From SB25 sp050180705 (GTDB taxonomy: Bacteria; Bacteroidota; Bacteroidia; Bacteroidales; Tenuifilaceae), in contig JBFXDX010000002.1 in assembly GCA_050180705.1 (NCBI GenBank), positions 372,001 to 436,000 of the forward strand: a DNA stretch of 64,000 nucleotides. The letters run 5' to 3'. The translations under genes and the position numbers were made by a program. This document shows positions 51,010 to 59,679 of this stretch, piece after piece. Each line of letters begins with the position of its first letter. Within the stretch, counting starts at the first letter, position 1. Below the pieces are notes generated by a model. It made no database searches. It was not told the DNA's origin and was given only the letters and a program-made list of their open reading frames with translations.

Positions 51010-51747
51010 CTAAAGTTGCTCTGCCGTTTTACCGAATCTTCGCACTCTACTCTGGTATTCTATAATGGCTTTATAGAATTCATCCGATGTAAAATCGGGC
51101 CAAAGAATCGGCGTGAAGTAGAGTTCGGCATAGGCTAATTGCCATAGGAGGAAATTACTAAGTCTGATTTCTCCGCTCGTACGTATCATTAATGCGGGAT
51201 CAGGGATGGCGGATGTATACAAGTATTGGGAGAAAATGTCGGAATTTAATTCATTGGGGGTGATTTTTCCTGAATTTGCATCTGCAATAATTCTTTTTGT
51301 TGCCTCGACTATTTCGTTCCGGCCTCCATAGCTAAGGGCAAGAATTACTGTGAGCGATTTGCATTGGGCAGTTCTGTTTATTCCTCCTTGTAATTTATTC
51401 TGTACATTTTTTGGAAGTGATTCTATATCCCCAATGGCAAGAAGTTTAATGTCATTTTTTAGTAATGAGTCAATTTCTGCGTTGATTGTTTCAATGAAAA
51501 GAGACATTAATGCATCTACTTCCGATTTTGGCCTGCTCCAATTTTCGGATGAAAAGGCATATAACGTTAAGTATTTTACGCCAATTTTTCCAGCAGCTTC
51601 GGTTGCAGCCCGAACGGCTGTAACGCTGTTTTGATGTCCAAATATTCTTTGATTTCCTCGTTGTTGCGCCCAACGTCCATTGCCGTCCATTATTATTGCA
51701 ACATGCTGAGGAACTTTATCCTTATTTATTTTGTCTATTAACGTCAT
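51010..51747 (-). CDS. uppS: Isoprenyl transferase (undecaprenyl diphosphate synthase)
   Basis: 245 residues. Cis-prenyltransferase motifs: HVAIIMDGNGRWAQQRGNQR (about 16-35, catalytic Asp in MDGNGRWA), FGHQ, LYAFSSENWSRP (about 80-92), and the C-terminal DPALMIRTSGEIRLSNFLLW. The enzyme makes undecaprenyl diphosphate for peptidoglycan, LPS and the polyprenyl-phosphate sugars likely used at 7-10 kb. It is 12 bases downstream of a PorG-like gene. Confidence 0.97.
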   Translation of the reverse strand: MTLIDKINKDKVPQHVAIIMDGNGRWAQQRGNQRIFGHQNSVTAVRAATEAAGKIGVKYLTLYAFSSENWSRPKSEVDALMSLFIETINAEIDSLLKNDIKLLAIGDIESLPKNVQNKLQGGINRTAQCKSLTVILALSYGGRNEIVEATKRIIADANSGKITPNELNSDIFSQYLYTSAIPDPALMIRTSGEIRLSNFLLWQLAYAELYFTPILWPDFTSDEFYKAIIEYQSRVRRFGKTAEQL

Positions 51748-51759
51748 GCTAATTGTAAA

Positions 51760-52419
51760 TTATTTATAAACTGGGCAGGTATTGTTGTTGTTGAATAGCC
51801 TGTATGTGTAAATAAACCCAATAAAGGAAACCCAATCGTTATTATGCATTATTACGCTATTACCGTCATTTGGTGCTGAGTAGTCGTCAATTTCATCGGT
51901 GAATGTTTTGTGAAATTGCCATTCTAGAGCAATTGTGTGCCGTCGTCCTGATGCGAATTTTAAACCAATTCCAAAAGGAATAGATGGGACTATACTTCCT
52001 CCTATTTGTGAAATGCCTAGCCCTAAGTTTACGTATGGTGTTAGTTTTCCTTTGTTATTGATAGGATTAAACGCTATAAAGTTGAATTCTCCCATTACTT
52101 CTCCATTGAGAAAAGATTTGCTGAAAGAGTTGTTGTTTGTTGCTGGCAAGTATCGATTGTTTGTGTAGGACCCCGAAATGCTACTGTATAATGCAGATAA
52201 TCTTAATGAATAATGGTTGTTGAAGCTATAACGGAAAATGACGCCAAAGCCTACAGATGGATTGCTAAGTGGTTTTGTTTCGTTGAAATCTCCGTAATAG
52301 TATGTTCCTCCTAGTTGAATTCCAATGTCACGCTTGTCTTGAGAAAACGATGCGTGTGCGAGATGTATTAAAGCAAATAAAAGGATTGTACTTTTATTAA
52401 TTATTTTAAGTGGAGACAT
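51760..52419 (-). CDS. DUF6089/PorG-like outer-membrane beta-barrel protein (a)
   Basis: 219 residues. Signal peptide about 1-26 (ends ASFSQ). Strand-like repeats follow: DIGIQLGGTYYYGDFNETKPL, NHYSLRLSALYSS, LTPYVNLGLGIS, RHTIALEWQFHKTFTDEIDDYS. This is the DUF6089 pattern; PorG of the type IX secretion system is in this family, and in Porphyromonas porG sits directly upstream of uppS and bamA as here. Assignment to PorG is by family and position. The next gene is a second member, so only one may be the real T9SS component. Confidence 0.8.
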   Translation of the reverse strand: MSPLKIINKSTILLFALIHLAHASFSQDKRDIGIQLGGTYYYGDFNETKPLSNPSVGFGVIFRYSFNNHYSLRLSALYSSISGSYTNNRYLPATNNNSFSKSFLNGEVMGEFNFIAFNPINNKGKLTPYVNLGLGISQIGGSIVPSIPFGIGLKFASGRRHTIALEWQFHKTFTDEIDDYSAPNDGNSVIMHNNDWVSFIGFIYTYRLFNNNNTCPVYK

Positions 52420-53166
52420 CTATTTAAATCTTTTTAAAAACTTTTCGTAAGATATTCTGTAATAAAGTTTAAAGTTGACCATGTAATAAATGTCATTGTA
52501 CTGCGATTGCGTTGGTGCAAATCCGTCAACTTTGTCAGAAAGTAAATATCTAGCACCAAGCTCGAGTCCAAGAAGTGTTCTTGAAAATGGTTGATATTTA
52601 ATGCCTAATCCAAATGGAATGACTGGTGTGAAAGATTGCGAGTTGTCAAATCTTTCAGAATCAGCCAGGTCGAGTCTAGGAGACACTTTGTAAAATAGTC
52701 CACCTGCGCCAGCAAAGATGTAAAGACTGTAGGGCTTATTCATTTTACGTAATCCTCCACGAAGTTGCATTACGCTATAAAAGTAGTTTTGGTCGCTTTC
52801 AGGAATGATATAGAACATTGCAGTAGCTGTAACTTCGGTTCCGAAGGTTGAAAATCCATAATTTCTACTTTCATTTCTAGATCCAGCATCTGTACTACCT
52901 AAAAATCCTATTGTTGTGGCTCCTTGTATATAAAGAGATTGATTAAGTCTGTATGTGGCACCAAACGAAAAGCCAGCTCTTACTGATCTATAACTAATGT
53001 CATTCAACCCCATGATGCTTTTATTTGCAGAGGTTCCTCCTATATCGCCAAAGTAATGGGTAAGAGGAAGTCCTACAAAAATCTCAATTCTATTACGTTT
53101 CCAAGTTTGCGAGAAACTTGTTAATGTAATGAATAGCAGTAGGCTTATGGCAATTGTTCGTTTCAT
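52420..53166 (-). CDS. DUF6089/PorG-like outer-membrane beta-barrel protein (b)
   Basis: 248 residues. Signal peptide MKRTIAISLLLFITLTSFSQ, then RIEIFVGLPLTHYFGDIGGT, SVRAGFSFGATYRL and LGLELGARYLLSDKVDGFAP, a small barrel of the same family as its neighbour. It ends directly next to the neighbour's start (zero gap), so the two are coupled. A TATATTTG -7-like box lies at 53186-53193 on the minus strand, 20 bases before the ATG. Confidence 0.8.
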   Translation of the reverse strand: MKRTIAISLLLFITLTSFSQTWKRNRIEIFVGLPLTHYFGDIGGTSANKSIMGLNDISYRSVRAGFSFGATYRLNQSLYIQGATTIGFLGSTDAGSRNESRNYGFSTFGTEVTATAMFYIIPESDQNYFYSVMQLRGGLRKMNKPYSLYIFAGAGGLFYKVSPRLDLADSERFDNSQSFTPVIPFGLGIKYQPFSRTLLGLELGARYLLSDKVDGFAPTQSQYNDIYYMVNFKLYYRISYEKFLKRFK

Positions 53167-53255
53167 CTAGTTTTTATTACTGTACAAATATAAAACAAAT
53201 TTGCATTATATATGGTTTAATAAAACGTTGGTTTTGTGGTGTGTATTCTTTGTAC

Positions 53256-54134
53256 TTAATTTCTGTTATCAACACCCCACAGCAATTTGCCCCTTAGGGT
53301 TTTGTAAAATGTAGTGCCTTCTAAGCAGATAACATTGACAAAGAATGGCGCTTTTTTTAACTGAATAGATAACGGTGAATTGCAGATTATATTTTTAGAG
53401 TCGAGCGAAAGTAGAACTTTTCCATCTCTTCCGCTTGCTTCCAGTCTTAAGGTACTTGTATCAGGAATGACTAATGGACGGACAGTGAGATGGTGTGGTG
53501 CTATTGCTGAAAGTATAAATGCTGAAATATTCGGACTAACAATTGGTCCACCAACACTTAATGAATATGCAGTGGATCCAGTAGGCGTTGATACTATTAG
53601 TCCATCAGCCCAGTATGTGCTTAGATACTCATCATCTATATAGGTGTTAACTTTCAGCATCGCAGTGCCTGCCTTTTGGATGGTAAAGTCATTTAGGCCA
53701 TAAGGGAATGATTCGAAAAAGTTTGGTTCTGAGATAATTTGAAGCATGCCCCGTTTTTCAACTTTATATTTTCCAGCCATTAATAAATCGATGGCATCGT
53801 TCATTTCTGGAATAGATATGTTTGCTAAAAATCCTAGTCTTCCAAAATTAATACCCATTATTGGAGTGTTGGATTCTTGAACAAATGCAACTGACTCAAG
53901 GAATGTGCCATCGCCTCCAAGGCTAATCATGAAGTTTACCTGATTTTTTATATCCTTAGGAGTTTGGTATGTTCCAATAATTAAAGGTTGAAAGGATAGG
54001 TTGTTTTTTAGGTAATCGAGAAAGTCTGAGTATATCCAAATATCAACTTTGTGATTTTCGAATTGTGTGAATAAAATTCTTAAAGCTGATAGATATTCTG
54101 GTTCAATATATTTTCCATATACAGCAATTGTCAT
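53256..54134 (-). CDS. nadK: NAD kinase
   Basis: 292 residues. The GGDGT motif is in MISLGGDGTFLE (about 70-80); NFGRLGFLANI, YWADGLIVSTPTGSTAYSLSVGGPI and HHLTVRPLVIPD are further family motifs. The enzyme phosphorylates NAD to NADP. It is 11 bases downstream of the CBS-domain gene. The pdxJ / CBS / nadK / uppS / bamA arrangement is common in Bacteroidota. Confidence 0.97.
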   Translation of the reverse strand: MTIAVYGKYIEPEYLSALRILFTQFENHKVDIWIYSDFLDYLKNNLSFQPLIIGTYQTPKDIKNQVNFMISLGGDGTFLESVAFVQESNTPIMGINFGRLGFLANISIPEMNDAIDLLMAGKYKVEKRGMLQIISEPNFFESFPYGLNDFTIQKAGTAMLKVNTYIDDEYLSTYWADGLIVSTPTGSTAYSLSVGGPIVSPNISAFILSAIAPHHLTVRPLVIPDTSTLRLEASGRDGKVLLSLDSKNIICNSPLSIQLKKAPFFVNVICLEGTTFYKTLRGKLLWGVDNRN

Positions 54135-54145
54135 CGTATATCGTT

Positions 54146-54811
54146 TTATATATCGAGAAAGCGGAGTAAAAAATTGAGTCGGTCATTCATTAAATCAGCC
54201 TCGTCATCCTGTTTCATGTATGCTCCTACGATGTTGTAATCGTAGCGGGTGAATGTTTGCTTTATCGATGTTAGGTCTGTTACATTTAATTTTAAGGTAA
54301 GTTCCATTTGTGTCGAATTGGGATGATTTGTAATGAATGCTGCTAATATTTTTGCATCGTTACCCTCAACAATTTGACTTATTTGTGCCATTGAAAAATC
54401 GTTACTATTCATTTCAAGAACAATAATACCTCCTTTATGGCGCATCCCCGATAGTTCAGCAAAGTAATGTAGCAGTTCCATTAGGGTAATAACACCTAAA
54501 TATTTTTTGTTGCTATCGAGAACTGGAACCAGCGAAAGTTTTAATCGCGAGAGTACTTCCATTATTTCGAAAACATGTTGTTCCTCAGTAATGTATGGGC
54601 GCAAAAGTGATAACTGATGATTGCCAAGCGGTTCTTCAGGCATATTGAGATCGTAAATGTCATTTTCCGAAACTAATCCAAGAAACTCTTCATCGTTTAC
54701 AATGGGTAAGTGCGAAACCTTGAAAATATCCATCCAATTTAACGCAGTTATGCCCGTGTCCGATGTTTTGAGTGCAGGAATTACATCCGAAATCATCTCC
54801 TTTGCTATCAT
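54146..54811 (-). CDS. CBS-domain protein (AcuB-like)
   Basis: 221 residues. Two CBS domains (about 5-55: SDVIPALKTSDTGITALNWM ... HLPIVNDEEFLGLVSEND; about 70-125: VFEIMEVLSRLKLSLVPVLD ... YLGVITLMELL), then an ACT-like beta domain (about 135-205). CBS pairs bind adenine nucleotides. Position directly before nadK suggests sensing of adenylates or NAD status, which is inference only. It is divergent from pdxJ across 60 bases. Confidence 0.88.
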   Translation of the reverse strand: MIAKEMISDVIPALKTSDTGITALNWMDIFKVSHLPIVNDEEFLGLVSENDIYDLNMPEEPLGNHQLSLLRPYITEEQHVFEIMEVLSRLKLSLVPVLDSNKKYLGVITLMELLHYFAELSGMRHKGGIIVLEMNSNDFSMAQISQIVEGNDAKILAAFITNHPNSTQMELTLKLNVTDLTSIKQTFTRYDYNIVGAYMKQDDEADLMNDRLNFLLRFLDI

Positions 54812-54871
54812 GGCTTATTACGATTTAAAAAATCGTTACTTTTGTACAAAGTTAACTTAATTAGTTGCGAA

Positions 54872-55588
54872 ATGATACATCTAAGTGTAAATATAAATAA
54901 AATTGCCACACTAAGAAATGCTCGTGGTGGAAATACTCCAAATGTTTTGCAGTCCGCTATTGATTGTCAGCGATTTGGAGCCGAAGGAATAACCGTTCAT
55001 CCTCGTCCCGACGAGCGCCATATTCGATATCAGGATGTGAGGGATATAAAACCAATTATTACTACGGAGTTCAACATTGAGGGGTATCCTTCTCAATCGT
55101 TTATTGATTTGGTGCTAAGCGTAACTCCGCATCAGGTTACGTTGGTGCCAGACCCTCCAGAAGCATTGACGTCGAGCAATGGTTGGGATACCATTACAAA
55201 TAAGGAGTACTTGAAAAAGGTGATATCAATTTTTCAAAGTAAAGGGATTCGTACGTCTGTATTTGTAAATCCAGATGTGGAGATGGTGAAGCATGCTGCC
55301 GATACAAAAACAGATAGGATAGAACTGTATACCGAACCATATGCTACTTATTATGGTGTAAATAAAGAGGAGGCGATAGCCCCATTTGTGAATGCTGCAA
55401 TTGCGGCTAATAGTGTCGGCCTTGGGTTGAATGCTGGGCACGATTTGAGTTTGGAGAACTTGGCCTATTTTGCCAAGAATATTTCAGGTTTACAAGAGGT
55501 GTCTATTGGACATGCTTTAATTAGTGATGCCCTTTACTTTGGGTTGGAGAATACAATTCAACTTTATCTTAAACAGTTAAAGTTTTAA
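54872..55588 (+). CDS. pdxJ: Pyridoxine 5'-phosphate synthase PdxJ
   Basis: 238 residues from ATG 54872; a TTG at 54842 would add ten residues not typical of the family. Motifs: LSVNINKIATLRNARGGNTP at the start, AEGITVHPRPDERHI (about 40-54), VTLVPDPPEALTSSNGWD, ELYTEPYA, GLNAGHDLSLENL and VSIGHALISDAL. It condenses deoxyxylulose phosphate and 3-amino-2-oxopropyl phosphate in vitamin B6 synthesis. A TACTTTTG -7 box (54837-54844) lies just upstream. The stop overlaps the next start (TAATG). Confidence 0.97.
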   Translation: MIHLSVNINKIATLRNARGGNTPNVLQSAIDCQRFGAEGITVHPRPDERHIRYQDVRDIKPIITTEFNIEGYPSQSFIDLVLSVTPHQVTLVPDPPEALTSSNGWDTITNKEYLKKVISIFQSKGIRTSVFVNPDVEMVKHAADTKTDRIELYTEPYATYYGVNKEEAIAPFVNAAIAANSVGLGLNAGHDLSLENLAYFAKNISGLQEVSIGHALISDALYFGLENTIQLYLKQLKF

Positions 55589-56388
55589 TGAATCTTTTTT
55601 ACAGAGAGTTTGGGCAGGGTTCTCCTATAATTGTTTTGCATGGCTTGTATGGATCTTCCGATAATTGGGTCAGCATTGCAAAGCAGTTGGAGGCTCATTA
55701 TAGAATTATTCTTGTCGATCAGCGAAATCATGGGAATAGTCCACATTGCAAAACCCATTCGTATGGCGATTTGGCCAATGATTTATATGAATTGGTAAGG
55801 CTGTTGAATGTTGAGGAGTTTCATCTTATGGGACATTCAATGGGTGGACGTGTAGCTATGCTGTTTCAGACTCTCTATCCGAATTATGTAAAATCACTTA
55901 TTGTTGTTGATGTTGCTCCGTGGAGCTATTCTGGGGTGGATGCGTGGTTTTTGCAGAGTTATAATGAGCATAGAAGCATTATACGTGGGATGAGAAGTCT
56001 TGATATTGCAAATGTTCGATCTCGTATTGATGCCGATAATCAATTGGCTATTGCTATTCCATCTATGAAACTACGTCAATTCTTATTTAAGAATTTACGA
56101 CGCGATTCTAAAGGAGCATTTTATTGGGCTATAAATTTGCCTGTTTTGGAATCTTCTCTTGAGGATATGATTTTGGGAGTTGATATTGATCGGCGGTATA
56201 CTCAGAAACTAAAAGTTCTATTTATTAAGGGTGCAGACTCAGAGTATATTTCAGAAAATAGAATTCAAGAAATTCTTGAAGTGTACCCAATGGCAGAAAT
56301 TGTAAATATTAAACATGCAGGACATTGGGTGCACGCGGAACAACCCGTGATATTTGTTAATGAAATTAGGCGGTTCCTTGCGACTTAA
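55588..56388 (+). CDS. Alpha/beta-fold hydrolase (YbfF-like)
   Basis: 266 residues. Oxyanion region PIIVLHGLYGSSDNW, HGNSPH, nucleophile elbow GHSMGGRVAM (about 90-99) and catalytic His in KHAGHWVHAEQP (about 245). The pattern is that of YbfF-type esterases and related hydrolases. Substrate unknown. The start overlaps the pdxJ stop by one base, so both are cotranslated. Its end overlaps the convergent exonuclease gene by four bases. Confidence 0.9.
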   Translation: MNLFYREFGQGSPIIVLHGLYGSSDNWVSIAKQLEAHYRIILVDQRNHGNSPHCKTHSYGDLANDLYELVRLLNVEEFHLMGHSMGGRVAMLFQTLYPNYVKSLIVVDVAPWSYSGVDAWFLQSYNEHRSIIRGMRSLDIANVRSRIDADNQLAIAIPSMKLRQFLFKNLRRDSKGAFYWAINLPVLESSLEDMILGVDIDRRYTQKLKVLFIKGADSEYISENRIQEILEVYPMAEIVNIKHAGHWVHAEQPVIFVNEIRRFLAT

Positions 56389-57107
56389 ACATCCACTTTT
56401 TCAATATGTTCTGGGTCAATAAGAGTTAATCCTTTATACCTTAATAATAGTTGAGCAACAGCTAATACATCTTTTTCGCAGTAGGTTGCAATTCGGCTTA
56501 AGTCGTGCTGGATGTAATAGCAATCTGCAACTTGGCTTCCATCAATATCATCTTTAGGCGATGGTATGCCAAAAATGTAGGTTAATAGATTTAATGAGGT
56601 GTAATGCTTATTATCGCCGAATTTCCATAGTTCCATGGTGTCCAGAAATTTCACCTCCCAAGGTTTCTTCCCCGCAACGTTAAGTATTTCTGGAATTTCA
56701 ACTCCGTTAATCAGCATTCTGCGTGCGATGTATGGGAAGTCGAATTCTTTTCCGTTATGTCCACACAGATTTGCTGCTGGACGTTTTGCGAAACGATCGA
56801 GCATTTGAGCAAATTCTTCGAGGAGAACCTTTTCATCGTCTCCGTAGAACGATTTTACCCGAAAATACCTTATGCCTTCTTTGTTTACAATAAAACCCAC
56901 CGATATACAAACAATCTTTCCGAATTCGGCATATATCCCGGCTCTGTTATATATGCTTTCAGGAGTGTCCAATTCCTTTATTAATGATCCCGCTTTCTTA
57001 TCCCATAGTTTCTTATGTTCTTCGGGCAGTTGAGTGTATTCGGCAAATTGCGGAACGGTTTCGATATCAAGGAATAGAATATCTTCTGGTTTTATATCGT
57101 TAAGCAT
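56385..57107 (-). CDS. Predicted 3'-5' exonuclease (DnaQ/PolB-exonuclease-like)
   Basis: 240 residues. Exo I acidic motif LFLDIETVPQ (about 12-21, D and E), Exo II LCGHNGKEFDFPYIARRML (about 116-134), Exo III YCEKDVLAVAQLLLRY (about 213-228, YxxxD type). This is the RNase H-like exonuclease fold of family-B polymerase proofreading, without a polymerase domain. It ends inside the hydrolase gene's last codons and is two bases downstream of udk. It probably trims DNA or RNA, role unknown. Confidence 0.9.
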   Translation of the reverse strand: MLNDIKPEDILFLDIETVPQFAEYTQLPEEHKKLWDKKAGSLIKELDTPESIYNRAGIYAEFGKIVCISVGFIVNKEGIRYFRVKSFYGDDEKVLLEEFAQMLDRFAKRPAANLCGHNGKEFDFPYIARRMLINGVEIPEILNVAGKKPWEVKFLDTMELWKFGDNKHYTSLNLLTYIFGIPSPKDDIDGSQVADCYYIQHDLSRIATYCEKDVLAVAQLLLRYKGLTLIDPEHIEKVDV

Positions 57108-57109
57108 GG

Positions 57110-57733
57110 CTAAAGCAAATTGTGGGTTCGCAAAGTCTTTTCAATTATTGATGTAAGTATGTTGATTGCAACCGAGTTATTTCCACCTTGGGGAACAATG
57201 ATGTCGGCGTAGCGCTTTGTGGGCTCAATGAATTGTAGATGCATTGGCTTAACGGTTTTGTCGTAGCGTTCAAGAACCTTGTTCACAGAACGTCCGCGCT
57301 CAACAATATCGCGAGCAATTACTCTCGAGAGTCTATCATCAGCATCAGCATCAACAAAAACTTTAATGTCCATTAGTTTTCGTAGGCTTTCGCAGGAGAA
57401 TATTAGTATTCCTTCAACAATTATTACGTGCCGGGGTTGGATCGTTATGGTTTCTTTAGCACGAGTGCAGGTTAAGTAGGAATATATAGGTTGTTCTACA
57501 GGTTTACCATCTTTTAAGGTTTGAATGTGTTCGGCAAGAAGTTCGAATTCAATAGAATCGGGATGGTCGAAGTTTATCTCTTGCCTTTGCTCTAGTGGCA
57601 GGTGAGAACTATCTCGATAGTATGAATCTTGTGGAATAACCACAACTTCGCCCTGTGGAAGCGATTCAATAATTCTGTTTACTACGGTTGTTTTTCCCGA
57701 TCCTGTGCCGCCAGCAATACCAATAATGAGCAT
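57110..57733 (-). CDS. udk: Uridine kinase
   Basis: 207 residues from ATG 57733, where the family N-terminus LIIGIAGGTGSGKTTVVNRI begins at once. Other motifs: VIPQDSYYRDSSHLP, NFDHPDSIEFELL, IVEGILIF and PTKRYADIIVPQGGNN. It phosphorylates uridine and cytidine. It is two bases upstream of the exonuclease gene on the same strand, and divergent from manA. Confidence 0.96.
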   Translation of the reverse strand: MLIIGIAGGTGSGKTTVVNRIIESLPQGEVVVIPQDSYYRDSSHLPLEQRQEINFDHPDSIEFELLAEHIQTLKDGKPVEQPIYSYLTCTRAKETITIQPRHVIIVEGILIFSCESLRKLMDIKVFVDADADDRLSRVIARDIVERGRSVNKVLERYDKTVKPMHLQFIEPTKRYADIIVPQGGNNSVAINILTSIIEKTLRTHNLL

Positions 57734-57832
57734 TTTTAATACTTTTGTTGTTAGTAATAGTTTTAACTTTGCAAAATTAATCAAACTAAGGTAAGAATTT
57801 TTATTTATTCAAACTAAAGTAAAATAATAGCG

Positions 57833-58819
57833 ATGAACGAAGGCTTATATCCATTGAAGTTTAAACCTCAGTATAAAGAACGAATTTGGGGTGGTGATAG
57901 GTTAAGAACTGTCTTAAAAAAAACTGTTCCAAGTGAAATGTCTAAGTGTGGCGAGAGTTGGGAGATTTCTGCAGTGCAGGATAGTGTATCGGTTGTTGAG
58001 AATGGATACTTGGCTGGAAATGATTTGGAGGAACTTATAGAGGTTTACATGGGCGATTTAGTAGGCGATGCTGTTTTTGAAAAATTTGGTGTAGAATTTC
58101 CATTGCTTATTAAGTTGATTGATGCTCAGGATGTCTTATCTATTCAGGTTCATCCCGACGATGATACTGCCAACGAGCGTCATCATGCATATGGCAAAAC
58201 TGAAATGTGGTATGTTATTGATGCCGAAGATAAATCCGAAATTATTACTGGATTTCGCAAAAGTGTAGATAAGGAAGAATATTTGTCTAGTTTGGCAAGT
58301 GGCAAATTGAAGGATATTCTTAATGTTGAGAATACTCAGGCAGGAGACGTGTTCTTTATACCAGCAGGAAGGGTTCATGCTATTGGTAAAGGCATTTTGC
58401 TGGCAGAAATTCAGCAAACATCGGATATTACTTATCGAATATACGATTGGGACAGAGTTGATTCGAATAATAAACCTCGAGAATTGCACACTTCCCTTGC
58501 TGTTGATGTAATCGATTTTAATGCAATTGTTGATGCGAAAAAAACAATCCCAGATGATTTGGGTGAGACGGAACTTTCATCTTGTCAGTATTTTACAGTA
58601 AATCGTTTGGCGTTTTCATCTGTAATAAATAGAGATTATAATGATCTAGATTCTTTTGTCATTTATATGTGTATTCAGGGTAGTGCTTCCATTGTTTATT
58701 CTAAAGGAAATGTTGAAAAAATTAGAACAGGAGAAACTGTGCTAATCCCAGCAGAACTGAAGAATATCGTATTGCAGCCAGATTCAAAGTGTACTTTGCT
58801 TGAAATATTTGTGAAATAA
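57833..58819 (+). CDS. manA: Mannose-6-phosphate isomerase, class I
   Basis: 328 residues. Type I PMI cupin motifs: LKFKPQYKERIWGGDRL, IDAQDVLSIQVHPDDDTANE (zinc ligands in QVHPDD), GKTEMWYVIDAE, FFIPAGRVHAIGKGILLAEI and TYRIYDWDR. It interconverts mannose-6-phosphate and fructose-6-phosphate, feeding GDP-mannose and glycan synthesis. A TAACTTTG -7-like box lies at 57764-57771 with TTTG 16 bases before it, a little short in spacing. Confidence 0.95.
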   Translation: MNEGLYPLKFKPQYKERIWGGDRLRTVLKKTVPSEMSKCGESWEISAVQDSVSVVENGYLAGNDLEELIEVYMGDLVGDAVFEKFGVEFPLLIKLIDAQDVLSIQVHPDDDTANERHHAYGKTEMWYVIDAEDKSEIITGFRKSVDKEEYLSSLASGKLKDILNVENTQAGDVFFIPAGRVHAIGKGILLAEIQQTSDITYRIYDWDRVDSNNKPRELHTSLAVDVIDFNAIVDAKKTIPDDLGETELSSCQYFTVNRLAFSSVINRDYNDLDSFVIYMCIQGSASIVYSKGNVEKIRTGETVLIPAELKNIVLQPDSKCTLLEIFVK

Positions 58820-58951
58820 TTTTTTGTTTACGATCAAAATCCGTAATTTGATGGATTGATTTAAATCATTCATAAAATGTTTAATTAAATTTTAAAGGTG
58901 TTTTATATCTAATTATTTTTTTTTCTATCTTCAACATTCATTTTTGAGTGA

Positions 58952-59536
58952 ATGGATAATATAATATATTTCATAAAATCAACTCTAACAAACGAGATCG
59001 CTTCGAGTGGTTTTCCCTTGATTTATAAAGGGGAGATGAATCACCAGATTATGCGTGCCTTTGCATTTATGGCAAATCGAAAGATCTCTGAAATGCCCAT
59101 TCCAACAGCAACCCGAAAAAGAGTTTTCCATATTATGATTGAGTGTCTTCAGAATATTACAAAGCATTCTGATGATTATGATGAGAGAGAAAAGCAGATT
59201 GGAAATGGTTTGTTCGTTGTTGGAAAAGATAGAGATTCATTCTATGTCATTACAGGAAACCTTGTTCGTAACGATAAAATGGTAATTCTCGAAAGTCGTC
59301 TTGAAAAGCTCAATAACTCTGCACCTCCTCAGTTGAAAAAAATGTTTTTACAGCAGATGATTGATGGGGAGTTAAACGAAAAAGGCGGGGCTGGACTTGG
59401 TTTGATTGATATTGCACGAAAGTCTAAACGTAAGTTATATTATCATTTCGTTCCATACGATAGTAGTAGGCACTTTTTCATTCTCGCGATCACGATTCCA
59501 ATTGCTTCTGATGAGGATGATAATTCAGATTTCTAG
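58952..59536 (+). CDS. SiaB family protein kinase (DUF6272)
   Basis: 194 residues. The protein resembles SiaB of the Pseudomonas SiaABCD partner-switching system: a histidine-kinase-like ATPase fold with the N box IECLQNITKHSDDYD (about 68-82) and a glycine-rich GGAGLGLIDIARKS (about 147-160). SiaB phosphorylates the anti-sigma-antagonist-like SiaC (DUF1987), and a SpoIIE phosphatase (SiaA) reverses it. A propeller-SpoIIE gene lies 1.2 kb downstream on the same strand. No SiaC gene is visible in the window; it may follow beyond 64000. Confidence 0.88.
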   Translation: MDNIIYFIKSTLTNEIASSGFPLIYKGEMNHQIMRAFAFMANRKISEMPIPTATRKRVFHIMIECLQNITKHSDDYDEREKQIGNGLFVVGKDRDSFYVITGNLVRNDKMVILESRLEKLNNSAPPQLKKMFLQQMIDGELNEKGGAGLGLIDIARKSKRKLYYHFVPYDSSRHFFILAITIPIASDEDDNSDF

Positions 59537-59679
59537 TTAGTAATCAGGTTTAGTGGTATTGTTTTTGTAATTAATTTCGCTGGCTAGTACGATTAGCGAA
59601 AATTGATTTATTATATTTATTACCTTTGTAGTTGAACTTTATGCTTAAGCGTATTTGTTTTAAGTAAATAATTTTTCAG

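Noticed and set aside
59556..59607. AATTTCGCT ... AGCGAAAATT inverted repeat between the SiaB-family and YD-repeat genes as a terminator
   Set aside because: The stem is short with a 13-base loop and no T run follows; it could be chance in A/T-rich sequence.
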